Assembly: GCA_002304435.1 (NCBI GenBank)
Contig: NEUZ01000010.1
Location: forward strand, 1-39,856
Source: Opitutia bacterium Tous-C8FEB
GTDB lineage: Bacteria; Verrucomicrobiota; Verrucomicrobiia; Opitutales; Opitutaceae
DNA: 39,856 nt
Direction: 5' to 3'
Below, in pieces: positions 1-9,074 of this stretch. The position numbers were made by a program, and so were the translations under genes. Position 1 is the stretch's first letter. Each line of letters starts with the position of its first letter. A model generated the notes under the pieces. That model was not told the DNA's origin and did no database searches. It saw only the letters and a list, made by a program, of their open reading frames with translations.

Positions 1-2
1 GG

Positions 3-74
3 GCCGCCGGCGCGGGACGGTCCAAGGGCGGCGGCGGCAAGCGCAAGGCCGCGGCCAAGGCGGGCGAACCCTGA
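3..74 (+). CDS. C-terminal tail of an unrecognised protein (5' end outside window)
   Basis: An open frame enters from the left edge and stops at TGA 72-74. Only 23 residues are visible. They are rich in Gly, Lys and Ala (GGGGKRKAAAKAGEP at the end), as in a disordered basic tail that could contact nucleic acid. Nothing identifies the family. The stop is 40 bp before the acyltransferase-glycosyltransferase gene on the same strand, so the two may be co-transcribed. A chance open frame cannot be excluded over so short a stretch. Confidence 0.4.
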   Translation, partial: AAGAGRSKGGGGKRKAAAKAGEP

Positions 75-114
75 GGCGCCCCGCGCGCCGGCGACCGGCC
101 GCGGAATATCCCTC

Positions 115-2028
115 GTGCAGCTCCTGCTCCTCCAACTGCTCGGCCGACTCGCGGCGCACAGCCCCGAGGGCCTGCTGCGCCTGCTCTCGCACGCGCTGGG
201 CGACGCGATCTTCCTGCTGCTCCCGCGCCGGCGCAGGCTCATCCTCTCCAACCTCCACCACGCGTTTCCCGAGCGGGACGAGGCGTGGCGGCGCCGCATC
301 GGCCGGGAGAGCTGCCGCCGCTTGGTTGAAACGGGGCTACTCTCCCTCGCCCTGCCCTACCTCGGCCCGGAACGCCTGCGCCGCATCGCCTGGGCCGGCC
401 CGGAGTTGCTCGCGCTGCACGCCCGGCATCAGGCCGATCCGGCGCCGACCCTGATCTGCTCGCCGCACCTCGCGCACTGGGAGGCGCAGACGGCGCAGCC
501 GCTCACCGTACCCGGCACGTTCCCGGAGTTTGGGATCATCTACCGCCCGCTCGATTCCCCCGCCGCGGACCGCTTCATCCGCGCGGCCCGGGAGCGCTTC
601 GGGATGCGCCTGCTCTCGCGGAAGGAAGGCTTCGCCGAGGCGCTCAAGATCCTGCGGCGGCGCGGCTTCGTCGGCATCCTCTTTGATCAGAACGCCGGCC
701 TGCAGGGCGCCCTCACCACCCTGTTCGGGCGCGTCTGCGCGACCACCGAGCTGCCCGGCCTGCTCGCGGAAAAGTTCTCGGCTCGCGTCTACGGGATCTA
801 CCCGCGCCGCCACGGCTTCTGGCGCGTGGAGATCGGCGCGCGCGAACTCGCGCACGATGGCACGTCGGAAGCCGTCACCTTCGGCCTGAACCGCTGGCTA
901 GAGAACCTGCTGACGACGGACGAGGACCTGTGCGCCTCGTGGCTCTGGGCCCACGACCGCTGGCGGCACCAGGACCAGCCCGCACTCCGGTTCCGTCTCG
1001 AGTCGAAGCGCAACCTTCTCCGCGCGGAACTTGCGGCGCGCGGCCTGGCCGCCCCACCCCGAAGGACGCGGATCTGGATCCGGCTGCCGAACTGGCTGGG
1101 TGACGTCGTGCTGGCGGCCCCCCTGCTCCGCGCACTGCGCCGGGGCCGGCCCGACGCCGAACTCCTCCTCGTCGGCCGCGCCGCCTTCGGTCCCTTGGTG
1201 GAGACGTGGGGCCTGGGCGACCGCTACCTGGCGCTGCCGGCGCGCGGGCCCGGCTATTTTCGCTTCTTCCGCCGGCTGGCCGCGGAGCATCCGGACGTGT
1301 GGCTGCTGTTCACGCAGTCCCTGCGCGGTGACCTCGAGGCGTGGTGCAGCGGGGCCCGCCAGCGCTTCGGCCTCCAGCGGGCCGGCCAGCCGCGGCCGCT
1401 GCTCTCCCACCGTTACCGCGTGCCGGCGGCGTGGGACGAGACCGGGCGCCATCAGCTCGCGCTCTGGACTGAATTCCTCTCGCACTTCGGCCTCTCGGAG
1501 GCGCCCGACCTCAGCCCGCTGGGGCCGCCGCCCGCGCCTGCACCCGACGGCCCCATCGGTCTCATCGTCGGCTCCGAGAATTTTCCCGCGAAGCGCTGGC
1601 CCGTGGCGGCCTGGCGCGGGCTGATCGAGGCCCTCCCCGAGGCGCGTTTCGAGCTCTTCGGCACCCCGGGAGACCGGCCCCTCGCCGCGGCCGTGGCGGA
1701 CGGCTGGCCGACGGGGCGCGTGCGCAACCGGGCGGGCGAGACCGATCTGCCGGGCTTCGCCGCCGCGCTCCGGGCGTGCCGCCTGCTCGTGACCAATGAC
1801 ACTGGCGGCATGCACCTCGCCAACGCGCTGGGCATCCCCGTCCTCGCGCTGTTCGGCCCGACCAATCCGATCCGCACCGGACCGGTCTTCACCGCCCCGC
1901 ACCGCGTGCTGCAGCCCCCGGGCTGCCCGCCCACCGGCGGCGGCGACCTCGCCCAACTCGCCCCCGCGACCGTCGCGGCGGCCGTGCGGGAGATGTTGCC
2001 TATTTCCGGCGGCCGGTTCCCGTCTTGA
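115..2028 (+). CDS. Fusion of LpxL-type lipid A acyltransferase and family 9 glycosyltransferase (heptosyltransferase)
   Basis: This 637-residue protein joins two LPS enzymes. Residues 1-300 match the LpxL/HtrB (lysophospholipid acyltransferase) family: hydrophobic N-terminus, then the catalytic HX4E motif at His118-Glu123 (HLAHWE). Residues from about 318 on match GT9 ADP-heptose:LPS heptosyltransferases, with RLPNWLGDVVLAAPLLRALR at the start of the Rossmann half and the nucleotide-sugar site TNDTGGMHLANALG near residue 560. Each half is about full length for its family, so this looks like a true fusion. It would acylate lipid A and add a core heptose at the inner membrane. The GTG start is chosen because it begins the hydrophobic helix. 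An ABC ATPase gene follows after 19 bp. Confidence 0.85.
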   Translation: MQLLLLQLLGRLAAHSPEGLLRLLSHALGDAIFLLLPRRRRLILSNLHHAFPERDEAWRRRIGRESCRRLVETGLLSLALPYLGPERLRRIAWAGPELLALHARHQADPAPTLICSPHLAHWEAQTAQPLTVPGTFPEFGIIYRPLDSPAADRFIRAARERFGMRLLSRKEGFAEALKILRRRGFVGILFDQNAGLQGALTTLFGRVCATTELPGLLAEKFSARVYGIYPRRHGFWRVEIGARELAHDGTSEAVTFGLNRWLENLLTTDEDLCASWLWAHDRWRHQDQPALRFRLESKRNLLRAELAARGLAAPPRRTRIWIRLPNWLGDVVLAAPLLRALRRGRPDAELLLVGRAAFGPLVETWGLGDRYLALPARGPGYFRFFRRLAAEHPDVWLLFTQSLRGDLEAWCSGARQRFGLQRAGQPRPLLSHRYRVPAAWDETGRHQLALWTEFLSHFGLSEAPDLSPLGPPPAPAPDGPIGLIVGSENFPAKRWPVAAWRGLIEALPEARFELFGTPGDRPLAAAVADGWPTGRVRNRAGETDLPGFAAALRACRLLVTNDTGGMHLANALGIPVLALFGPTNPIRTGPVFTAPHRVLQPPGCPPTGGGDLAQLAPATVAAAVREMLPISGGRFPS

Positions 2029-2047
2029 CCCTTCCTCGACTCTCGCC

Positions 2048-3022
2048 GTGCCCCTTCTCGAAGTCACCGACCTCCGGACCAGTTTCCACACCCGCACCGG
2101 CGTGACCCGGGCGGTGGACGGGGTGAGCTTCAGCCTCGAGCGGGGGGAGACGCTGGGAATCGTCGGCGAGTCCGGATCCGGCAAGTCGGTCACCTGCTAC
2201 TCGATCCTCGGCCTGATCCCGCAGCCGCCCGGCCGGATCGAGGGCGGGAGCGCGGTGTTCGCCGGGACGGACCTGCTGCGGTGTCGGCCGGAGGAGGCGC
2301 GGGCGCTGCGGGGCAAGCGGATCGCGATGATCTTCCAGGATCCGATGACGTCGCTGAACCCGTACCTGCGGATCGGTGACCAGCTGATTGAGCCGCTGCT
2401 GATCCACGAACGGCTGCCCCGGGAGGAGGCGCGGCGCCGCGGCCTGGCGATGCTCGAGGCGGTGGGCATCAACGATGCCGCGCGCCGGCTCGACCTCTAC
2501 CCCCACGAGTTCTCCGGCGGGATGCGGCAGCGCGTGATGATCGCGATGGCCCTCATCACCAAGCCCGAGCTGCTCATCGCCGACGAACCGACCACCGCGC
2601 TGGACGTGACGGTGCAGGCGCAGATCCTGGAGCTGATCCGCAAAATGCAGCGCGAGCTGGGGATGGCGGTCATCTTCATCACTCACGACCTCGGTGTGGT
2701 CTCCGGCCTGTGCGACCGCGTGCAGGTGATGTACGCGGGGCGCATCGTGGAGACTGCCGACACGCGGACCCTCTTCCACGCGCCGCGGCATCCCTACACC
2801 CGCGCGCTGCAGCGCTCCATTCCGGCCCTCCAGGCCAAGGGCGCCACGCTTTACACCATCCCGGGGCTCCCGCCGGATCTCTCGCGCCCCGTGCCCGGCT
2901 GCGCGTTCGCCGCCCGCTGCGAGCACGCGAACGACGCCTGCCGCGCCGAGCGCCCCGCGTTGCGCGCGGCGGCGCCCGGCCACCTCCACGCGTGCCTCCG
3001 CGCGCACGCCGGCGAACTCTGA
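2048..3022 (+). CDS. oppD: Oligopeptide/dipeptide ABC transporter ATPase (OppD/DppD type)
   Basis: This 324-residue ABC ATPase powers uptake of peptides or a related solute at the inner membrane. Visible motifs are Walker A GESGSGKS, the signature FSGGMRQRV, Walker [13 protein letters not shown] and the H-loop THDLGVV. The C-terminal extension typical of OppD/DppD is present, with the PG-x-PPDL region and a cysteine cluster (GCAFAARC, then Cys at two more sites) that binds an Fe-S cluster in some members. The open frame extends further upstream into the previous gene, but homology begins at the GTG used here ([10 protein letters not shown]). The partner ATPase follows after 13 bp. No permease or binding-protein gene lies in the window, so the substrate is unknown. 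Confidence 0.85.
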   Translation: MPLLEVTDLRTSFHTRTGVTRAVDGVSFSLERGETLGIVGESGSGKSVTCYSILGLIPQPPGRIEGGSAVFAGTDLLRCRPEEARALRGKRIAMIFQDPMTSLNPYLRIGDQLIEPLLIHERLPREEARRRGLAMLEAVGINDAARRLDLYPHEFSGGMRQRVMIAMALITKPELLIADEPTTALDVTVQAQILELIRKMQRELGMAVIFITHDLGVVSGLCDRVQVMYAGRIVETADTRTLFHAPRHPYTRALQRSIPALQAKGATLYTIPGLPPDLSRPVPGCAFAARCEHANDACRAERPALRAAAPGHLHACLRAHAGEL

Positions 3023-3035
3023 CCCCGCCCGCCCG

Positions 3036-4019
3036 ATGTCCGAAACGATCCTCGAGCTCCGCGACGTCAAGACCCACTTTCCGCTCCACCGCGGGCTGAT
3101 CTTCCGGCGCGACGCGGGCACGGTGAAGGCCGTCGACGGCGTCTCCCTGTCCGTGCGGCGCGGCGAAGTCCTCGGGCTGGTCGGGGAGTCCGGCTGCGGG
3201 AAGTCCACTCTCGCGCGCACCATTTTGCAGCTGCTGCCGACCACGGCCGGAGCCGTGTTGCTCGGCGGGCGCAACCTGACCGCCGCCGGCGCGGAGGAGG
3301 TGCGGGCGGCGCGGCGGGACCTGCAGATGATCTTCCAGGATCCCTACGCCTCGCTGAACCCGCGAATGACCGTGTTCGACACCCTGGCCGAGCCGCTGCG
3401 CGTCCACCGCGTCTGCACGGCCGAGGAAATCCCGGCGCGGGTGCACCGCCTGATGGAGCGGGTCGGGCTGGCGCCGCGCTTCCTGCGGAAGTACCCGCAC
3501 GAGTTCTCCGGGGGCCAGCGGCAGCGGATCGCCATCGCGCGGGCCCTCGCGCTGGAGCCGCGCATCGTGGTGGCGGACGAGCCGGTGTCGGCCCTCGATG
3601 TCTCCATCCAGGCGCAGATCCTGAACCTGCTTGCCGGCCTGTGCCGGGAGATGGACCTCACCCTGATCTTCATCGCGCACGACCTCTCGGTGGTGAAACA
3701 CATCTCCGACCGCGTGGCCGTGATGTACCTAGGGCGGATCGTGGAACTGGGGGCGGCGGCGGACGTGATCGAGCGGCCGCAGCACCCGTACACGAGGGCC
3801 CTCGTGAGCGCGATTCCCGTGCCCGATCCCGATGTGGAGCGGACGCGGCAGCGGCTGGTGTTACCGGGGGATCCGCCGTCGCCGATCAACCCTCCACCGG
3901 GCTGCGCCTTCCATCCCCGGTGCGCGTATGCGGTCGCGCGTTGCCGCGAGGCGGTTCCCCCGCTGATCCCCGCCGGTCCCGCCCGCGAGGCGGCGTGCGT
4001 GCGGCTCGGCGAGCTTTGA
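3036..4019 (+). CDS. oppF: Oligopeptide/dipeptide ABC transporter ATPase (OppF/DppF type)
   Basis: A 327-residue ABC ATPase, the second half of the heterodimeric motor made with the preceding gene. It has Walker [11 protein letters not shown]-loop [11 protein letters not shown], signature [16 protein letters not shown], Walker [13 protein letters not shown] and H-loop IAHDLSVV. The C-terminal oligopeptide-transporter extension follows, with four cysteines from GCAFHPRC onward. An insertion after the first strand ([12 protein letters not shown]) is usual for OppF. The ATG is preceded by a C-rich stretch with no Shine-Dalgarno. The gene ends 32 bp before the convergent acetyltransferase-like gene. 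Confidence 0.86.
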   Translation: MSETILELRDVKTHFPLHRGLIFRRDAGTVKAVDGVSLSVRRGEVLGLVGESGCGKSTLARTILQLLPTTAGAVLLGGRNLTAAGAEEVRAARRDLQMIFQDPYASLNPRMTVFDTLAEPLRVHRVCTAEEIPARVHRLMERVGLAPRFLRKYPHEFSGGQRQRIAIARALALEPRIVVADEPVSALDVSIQAQILNLLAGLCREMDLTLIFIAHDLSVVKHISDRVAVMYLGRIVELGAAADVIERPQHPYTRALVSAIPVPDPDVERTRQRLVLPGDPPSPINPPPGCAFHPRCAYAVARCREAVPPLIPAGPAREAACVRLGEL

Positions 4020-4051
4020 GGCTCGAGCCGGGCGTTTCCGCCATCCGGCCC

Positions 4052-5275
4052 TCAGAGCCGGAGGAAGATCCGGCGGCGGTGGAGCCACCAGCAGCCTAGC
4101 CAGAAAACCAGGCCCACCACGGTCGCCTGCACGAACGGGGCATTGGCCGCGCCCAGCACCTTGAAGACGTCCGCGCCAAGGTGCGTCTGAAGCGTCTTCG
4201 CCGTCCACGGCCGCAGCAGCATTCCCATCACGTAGATCGCCAGGGAGTTCATCCCCACCACGACCAAGGGGAACGTCCACCCCCGCCACTGGCGCACGTC
4301 CACCGCCCAGTAGAGGCCACCGAGAATCAGCGCGCACCAGCCGGTCGACCACAGGGCCCAGCTTGGCGTCCAGATGCGTTTCACCAGCGGGATCCCGACC
4401 GCCGCCCCGAGTAACCCCAGCGCGAGGCCCGCGATCCCCGCCAGCAGCAGCCAACGCGCCTTGTCCCGGGCACTGCGGCTGGAACGCAGGAGCTCCCCGG
4501 CCATCAGGCCGAGCAGCATCGTCGCCAAGGACGGCAGGAAATTGAGCGTCTGGTAGCCTCCGCCGTTGAAGACGAACGGCTCGGCGCGCGGCAGCAGGTT
4601 CAGCAGCCAGGTGTCGACCGCGTGGCCCACGTTCGCGTTCTTGTGCCACGCCGCGCCGACGCCCGCGAGGTGCTGCTGCGCCCAGGCGGCAGTCACGCCC
4701 GCCTTCGGGGCCCCCGCGGCGGGATCGATCCCCGGCGCCGGATAGGTGGCGTACAGGGCCCAAGTCCCGAGCAAAATCGCCGCCACGGCGCCTGCCTGCA
4801 CGCGGGGGGAGCGCCCCCAGAGCAGGAAGAGGAACGGGTAGCCGAGGCCGATCTGCGTCAGCACGTTCATCAGCGACCACTCGGTGCCGTTGCGCCCGTT
4901 CGAGATGAGGAAGATGCCGAGAGCCGCGAGCGCCACCGCCCGCCAGCAGGCGTGCCCGAACATCCGCCCCCACGCCTGGCCCTCGCGCTGGCGCCGCACG
5001 TAGGAGTACGCCATCGAGACGCCCACCATGAACATGAAGGACGGCTGGATCAGGTCCCAGTAGCCGCCGCCTCGCCACTCCGCGTGCTCGAACTGGTGGA
5101 GCACGAGACCCCAGAAGCCGGAGTCGGGGTCGGCCTTCAGGTGGTTGCGCGCCGTCGCGGCAAGGCCGAAGCCATTGCACGCGAGCGAGATCATGATCAG
5201 GCCGCGGTACACGTCGAGGGACTGCAGACGGTCGGGCAGCGGGGCGGGCACGGGGGCAGGGACGGAGGAGCTCAT
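4052..5275 (-). CDS. Multi-pass membrane protein, heparan-alpha-glucosaminide N-acetyltransferase-like (DUF5009/NagX type)
   Basis: A 407-residue membrane protein with about ten hydrophobic helices. The start of the domain, RLQSLDVYRGLIMISLACNG, matches the HGSNAT/NagX group (DUF5009), which has the pattern R-x-x-S-L-D-x-x-R-G-x. Lysosomal HGSNAT moves an acetyl group from cytosolic acetyl-CoA to a sugar amine across the membrane. Bacterial relatives are assumed to acetylate sugars or glycans but are mostly uncharacterised. The ATG at 5275 is chosen because the longer frame adds low-complexity residues; it is preceded by the C/T tract TTCCCCTCCG. It diverges from dnaE, leaving 145 bp that must hold both promoters. 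Confidence 0.75.
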   Translation of the reverse strand: MSSSVPAPVPAPLPDRLQSLDVYRGLIMISLACNGFGLAATARNHLKADPDSGFWGLVLHQFEHAEWRGGGYWDLIQPSFMFMVGVSMAYSYVRRQREGQAWGRMFGHACWRAVALAALGIFLISNGRNGTEWSLMNVLTQIGLGYPFLFLLWGRSPRVQAGAVAAILLGTWALYATYPAPGIDPAAGAPKAGVTAAWAQQHLAGVGAAWHKNANVGHAVDTWLLNLLPRAEPFVFNGGGYQTLNFLPSLATMLLGLMAGELLRSSRSARDKARWLLLAGIAGLALGLLGAAVGIPLVKRIWTPSWALWSTGWCALILGGLYWAVDVRQWRGWTFPLVVVGMNSLAIYVMGMLLRPWTAKTLQTHLGADVFKVLGAANAPFVQATVVGLVFWLGCWWLHRRRIFLRL

Positions 5276-5420
5276 CGGAGGGGAACGCGCCGGACGCCGA
5301 CGCGCGGGGTGCGCAGAGCGTGTCCGGGCGGCCGCGCGTGGCGAGCGCAATCCCCGGTCCGCGCCGGCGGACGTTTCGGGTCTTGCCCGGCCGCACGCAC
5401 CAGCTTCCCTCAGCCCGCGC

Positions 5421-8400
5421 GTGACCGCTGATCCCCAGTTCGTCCACCTCCACGTCCACACCGACTACAGTCTGCTGGACGGCTGCTGCCGCATCGACCG
5501 ACTGGTGGAGCGGGCGGTCGAGATGGGGATGGGCGCGATGGCGCTCACGGACCACGGCAACCTCTACGGCGCGATCGAGTTTTATCAGCAGGCGAAGGCG
5601 CGTGGCCTGAAGCCGCTGATCGGCTGTGAGCTGTACCTCGTCGAAACCTCCCGGCTGGAGAAACACGGTCGCAACGACGACGAGGGGAAGACTATCTTTC
5701 ACCTCGGCCTGCTCGCGAAGAACCTCAAGGGCTACCAGAACCTGCTGAAGCTAGTCTCGGACGCCCACCTCAAGGGCTTCTACTACAAGCCCCGGACCGA
5801 CCTAGACACCCTCGCGCGCCACGCCGAGGGCCTGATCGGGTTCACCGGCTGCCTCGCCTCGCTGGTGCCCCAGCACCTCCTGCACGGCCGCGAGGAGGAG
5901 GCCCGCCGCGCGTGCGGCCGTTTTGTCGAGATCTTCGGGCGCGAAAACTTCTTCGTCGAGCTGCAGGACCACGGCCTGCCCGAGCAGCGGCAGATCATCC
6001 CCGGGCTCCTCCAGCTCGCGGCCGAGTTCAACCTGAAGGTGGTCTGCTCGAACGACGTGCACTACGTGCGGCAGACCGACGCCGGCCCGCACGACGCGAT
6101 GCTCTGCATCCAGACCGGCGCCAAAATCGAGGAGGAGAAGCGGATGCGCTTCACCGGGCAGGAGTTCTACCTGAAGTCGGGCGCGGAGATGGCGCGGCTG
6201 TTCGCGGAGGTCCCGGATGCGGTCCCCAACACCCGGCTCGTCGCCGAGATGTGCGACCTCGCGATCCCCTTTCCCAAGGGCAGCGAACGCTACCCGCGCT
6301 ATCCCTTGCCCCCGGAGGTGAAGACCGACCGGACGGGCTACCTGCATCAGCTCTGCCTCGAGGGCCTGCGGACCCGTTACGGCTTTGATCCAGCGCCCGT
6401 CGCCGCGCAGCCGGCGATCGCGGAACGGCTGGAGCGCATCCGTAACCCGCCTGCGGGCCAGAAACCGCAGGCGCCCGACTACGCCGGCCTCACCCGCGAC
6501 GAGGAGCTGGTGGTGCGGCTCGAATTCGAGCTCGCGATCATCGGCGTCACCGGATTCGCCGACTATTTCCTCGTGGTCTGGGATTTCATCGCGTGGGCGA
6601 AGGGCCAAGGCATCCCCGTGGGCCCCGGCCGCGGTTCCGGCGCCGGCTGCCTCGTGGCCTACCTGCTGGGGATCACCAACCTCGACCCGATCCGCTTCCG
6701 GCTGCTCTTCGAGCGTTTCCTGAACCCGGAGCGCGTCTCCCCGCCCGACTTCGACATCGACTTCTGCATGCGCCGCCGCGGCGAGGTCATCGACTACGTG
6801 CGCCGGAAGTACGGGGAGCAGTGCGTCGCCAACATCATCACCTACGGCACCCTCGGGGCCAAGATGGTCATCCGCGACGTCTCGCGCGTGCACAACCTGC
6901 CCTTCGCGGACGCCGACCGCCTGGCCAAGATGGTGCCCGACGAGCTCAACATCACGCTGGAGGACGCCATCACCAAGAGCGCGGAGCTGCGCGACGAGGT
7001 GGCGCGCAACCCGGTGGCCAAGCGCATCATGGACCAGGCCCGCGTGCTCGAGGGGATGGTGCGCAACACCGGCAAGCACGCCGCCGGGATCATCATCACC
7101 GACCAGCCGCTCGAGGAATTCGTGCCGCTCACCCTGCAGGAGGGCGACATTACGGTGCAGTTCGACATGAACGCGGTGGGCAAGCTGGGCCTGCTGAAGA
7201 TGGACTTCCTCGGGCTGAAGACGCTCACCGTGATCGCGGACGCCGTGGCGCACATCCGGCGCGGGGCGGACCCGGCCTTCGACATCGAGACGATCCCGCT
7301 CGACGACCCCGCGACCTACGCCCTGCTGAACGCCGGCCGCACCGTCGGCGTGTTCCAGCTCGAGTCGCCGGGGATGCAGAACGCCTGCCGCCAGGTGGGC
7401 GTCTCGAACATCGACGACATCAACGCCATCTGCGCGCTCTACCGGCCCGGGCCGATGGCGTTCATCCCGGACTACGCCCGCGGCAAAAAGGACCCCGCGA
7501 GCGTGTCCTATCCGCACCCGCTGCTCGAGCAATCCCTCCGCGAGACGCACGGGATCATCGTCTACCAAGAGCAGGTGATGGAGTGCGCCAAGATCATCGC
7601 CGGTTACACGCTCGGCGGCGCCGATATGCTGCGGCGCGCGATGGGCAAAAAGGACGCCGAGGCGATGGCCAAGGAACGCTTGAAGTTCGTCGAAGGGGCC
7701 GGCCGGGTGAACCGCCTCGACGAGCGCAAGGCGAACGAGATCTTCGACCTACTGAACAAATTCGCCAGCTACGGCTTCAACAAGTCGCATTCGGCGGCCT
7801 ACGCGCTCGTCAGTTACCAGACCGCCTACCTCAAGGCCAACCACCCGGTGGCCTTCATGGCCGCGGTCCTCACCGCGGAGCTGGGCAACGCCGACAAGGT
7901 CTCGCACTTCGTCGCCGAGGCCGGCGCGATGGGCATCACGGTACTCGGCCCCGACGTGAACGAGTCACGCGAGACGTTCACGCCCGTCAGCGGGCGCATC
8001 CGCTTCGGACTGGGGGCGATCAAGGGCGTGGGCGAGCTGGCGGCGCAGCAGATCATCACCGAGCGCGAGGCGCGCGGGCCCTACCGGGACTTCGAGGATT
8101 TCGCGCGTCGGATCGACGGCCGCGCGATCAACAAGCGCGTGCTGGAGCACCTGGTGAAGACGGGGGCCTTCGACTATTCCGGCGCCCCGCGGCGCGCGCT
8201 CTTCGACGGGATCGACGGCGCGCTCGCCGCCGCCGCCGCCGCCGCCCGCGACCGCGCGGCCGGCCAGCACAGCTTTCTCGATCTCCTCGGCGGCGAACCC
8301 ACCCCCTCCGCCCCGGCGCCCGGACGCGGGGCCGTGACGCCGCGCCCGCCGGCCGAGGACTTCCCGCCCGCGGAGAAGCTCGCCTTCGAGAAGGAACTGC

Positions 8401-9053
8401 TCGGGTTCTACGTCTCCGGCCACCCGCTCGAGGCCTACGCGGGCCTCACCGAGTCGATCGACACCTTCGCCCCCGAGGCGCTGCTGCAACAGCCGGATCG
8501 CACAGAATTCCGCCTCTGCGGGATCGCCGGCAGCCTGGTGAAGAAGCTGGCGAAAAAGGATAATCGCCCCTGGGTCGCCTTCACCCTCGCCACCCGCCGG
8601 GCCACGCTCGCGCTGAACCTCTTCGCCGACGGCTATGCCGCGTACGGACAGAGTCTCGGCGAGAACGCGCTGGTGCTCGTGCAGGGCAACGTGCTCGTCA
8701 ACGCCGAGGGCGCGCGCCTCAACGTCAAGGAGTGCTACCCGCTCGACGGCCAGGTCGCGGCGCTGGTCAGCAAGGTCACCTGGCTGCTCCGCCCGGAGGC
8801 CCCAGGGACGCCCGATTTCCTGACGCGCCTGCGCGCGACGATCGACCGCCAGGTGGGGGACACCCGCGTGGAGTTCGCCTTCGCCTTCCCCGATCGCTTC
8901 ACGCCGGTGGCAGAGGCCAGCCCCGCCCTTACGTGGAAGATCAACGCCGCGTCCTTTCAGGAACTGCGCGCTCACCCCGCCGTCGCCGGTGTGCTGGTGG
9001 AGACCCGCCGCCTCGAACTGAAGGAAGATCGTCGCTGGAAGCGCCGGTCGTGA
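5421..9053 (+). CDS. dnaE: DNA polymerase III alpha subunit
   Basis: This 1210-residue protein is the replicative polymerase catalytic subunit. The N-terminal PHP domain opens with FVHLHVHTDYSLLDG. The polymerase active site has PDFDIDF with Asp445 and Asp447, and the third acidic residue is Asp595 in KMDFLGL, in line with E. coli Asp401, Asp403 and Asp555. Later parts include the tandem helix-hairpin-helix region (KTGAFDY) and an OB-fold C-terminus. Length and motifs fit DnaE1 rather than the error-prone DnaE2. Homology begins at GTG 5421; the open frame continues upstream but is not conserved in character. An Ala run (8227-8250, GCC repeats) sits in the linker before the OB-fold. Confidence 0.95.
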   Translation: MTADPQFVHLHVHTDYSLLDGCCRIDRLVERAVEMGMGAMALTDHGNLYGAIEFYQQAKARGLKPLIGCELYLVETSRLEKHGRNDDEGKTIFHLGLLAKNLKGYQNLLKLVSDAHLKGFYYKPRTDLDTLARHAEGLIGFTGCLASLVPQHLLHGREEEARRACGRFVEIFGRENFFVELQDHGLPEQRQIIPGLLQLAAEFNLKVVCSNDVHYVRQTDAGPHDAMLCIQTGAKIEEEKRMRFTGQEFYLKSGAEMARLFAEVPDAVPNTRLVAEMCDLAIPFPKGSERYPRYPLPPEVKTDRTGYLHQLCLEGLRTRYGFDPAPVAAQPAIAERLERIRNPPAGQKPQAPDYAGLTRDEELVVRLEFELAIIGVTGFADYFLVVWDFIAWAKGQGIPVGPGRGSGAGCLVAYLLGITNLDPIRFRLLFERFLNPERVSPPDFDIDFCMRRRGEVIDYVRRKYGEQCVANIITYGTLGAKMVIRDVSRVHNLPFADADRLAKMVPDELNITLEDAITKSAELRDEVARNPVAKRIMDQARVLEGMVRNTGKHAAGIIITDQPLEEFVPLTLQEGDITVQFDMNAVGKLGLLKMDFLGLKTLTVIADAVAHIRRGADPAFDIETIPLDDPATYALLNAGRTVGVFQLESPGMQNACRQVGVSNIDDINAICALYRPGPMAFIPDYARGKKDPASVSYPHPLLEQSLRETHGIIVYQEQVMECAKIIAGYTLGGADMLRRAMGKKDAEAMAKERLKFVEGAGRVNRLDERKANEIFDLLNKFASYGFNKSHSAAYALVSYQTAYLKANHPVAFMAAVLTAELGNADKVSHFVAEAGAMGITVLGPDVNESRETFTPVSGRIRFGLGAIKGVGELAAQQIITEREARGPYRDFEDFARRIDGRAINKRVLEHLVKTGAFDYSGAPRRALFDGIDGALAAAAAAARDRAAGQHSFLDLLGGEPTPSAPAPGRGAVTPRPPAEDFPPAEKLAFEKELLGFYVSGHPLEAYAGLTESIDTFAPEALLQQPDRTEFRLCGIAGSLVKKLAKKDNRPWVAFTLATRRATLALNLFADGYAAYGQSLGENALVLVQGNVLVNAEGARLNVKECYPLDGQVAALVSKVTWLLRPEAPGTPDFLTRLRATIDRQVGDTRVEFAFAFPDRFTPVAEASPALTWKINAASFQELRAHPAVAGVLVETRRLELKEDRRWKRRS

Positions 9054-9074
9054 ACGGCCGCGCCGCCACTTTAA

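Noticed and set aside
8221-8250. GCC triplet run in dnaE as a repeat element
   Set aside because: It is in frame and codes for an Ala-rich linker between domains; runs like this are common in GC-rich coding DNA.
6593-8563. Second-frame 656-codon frame inside dnaE
   Set aside because: It overlaps dnaE fully, is extremely Arg/Pro-rich and has no recognisable domain; dnaE is intact.
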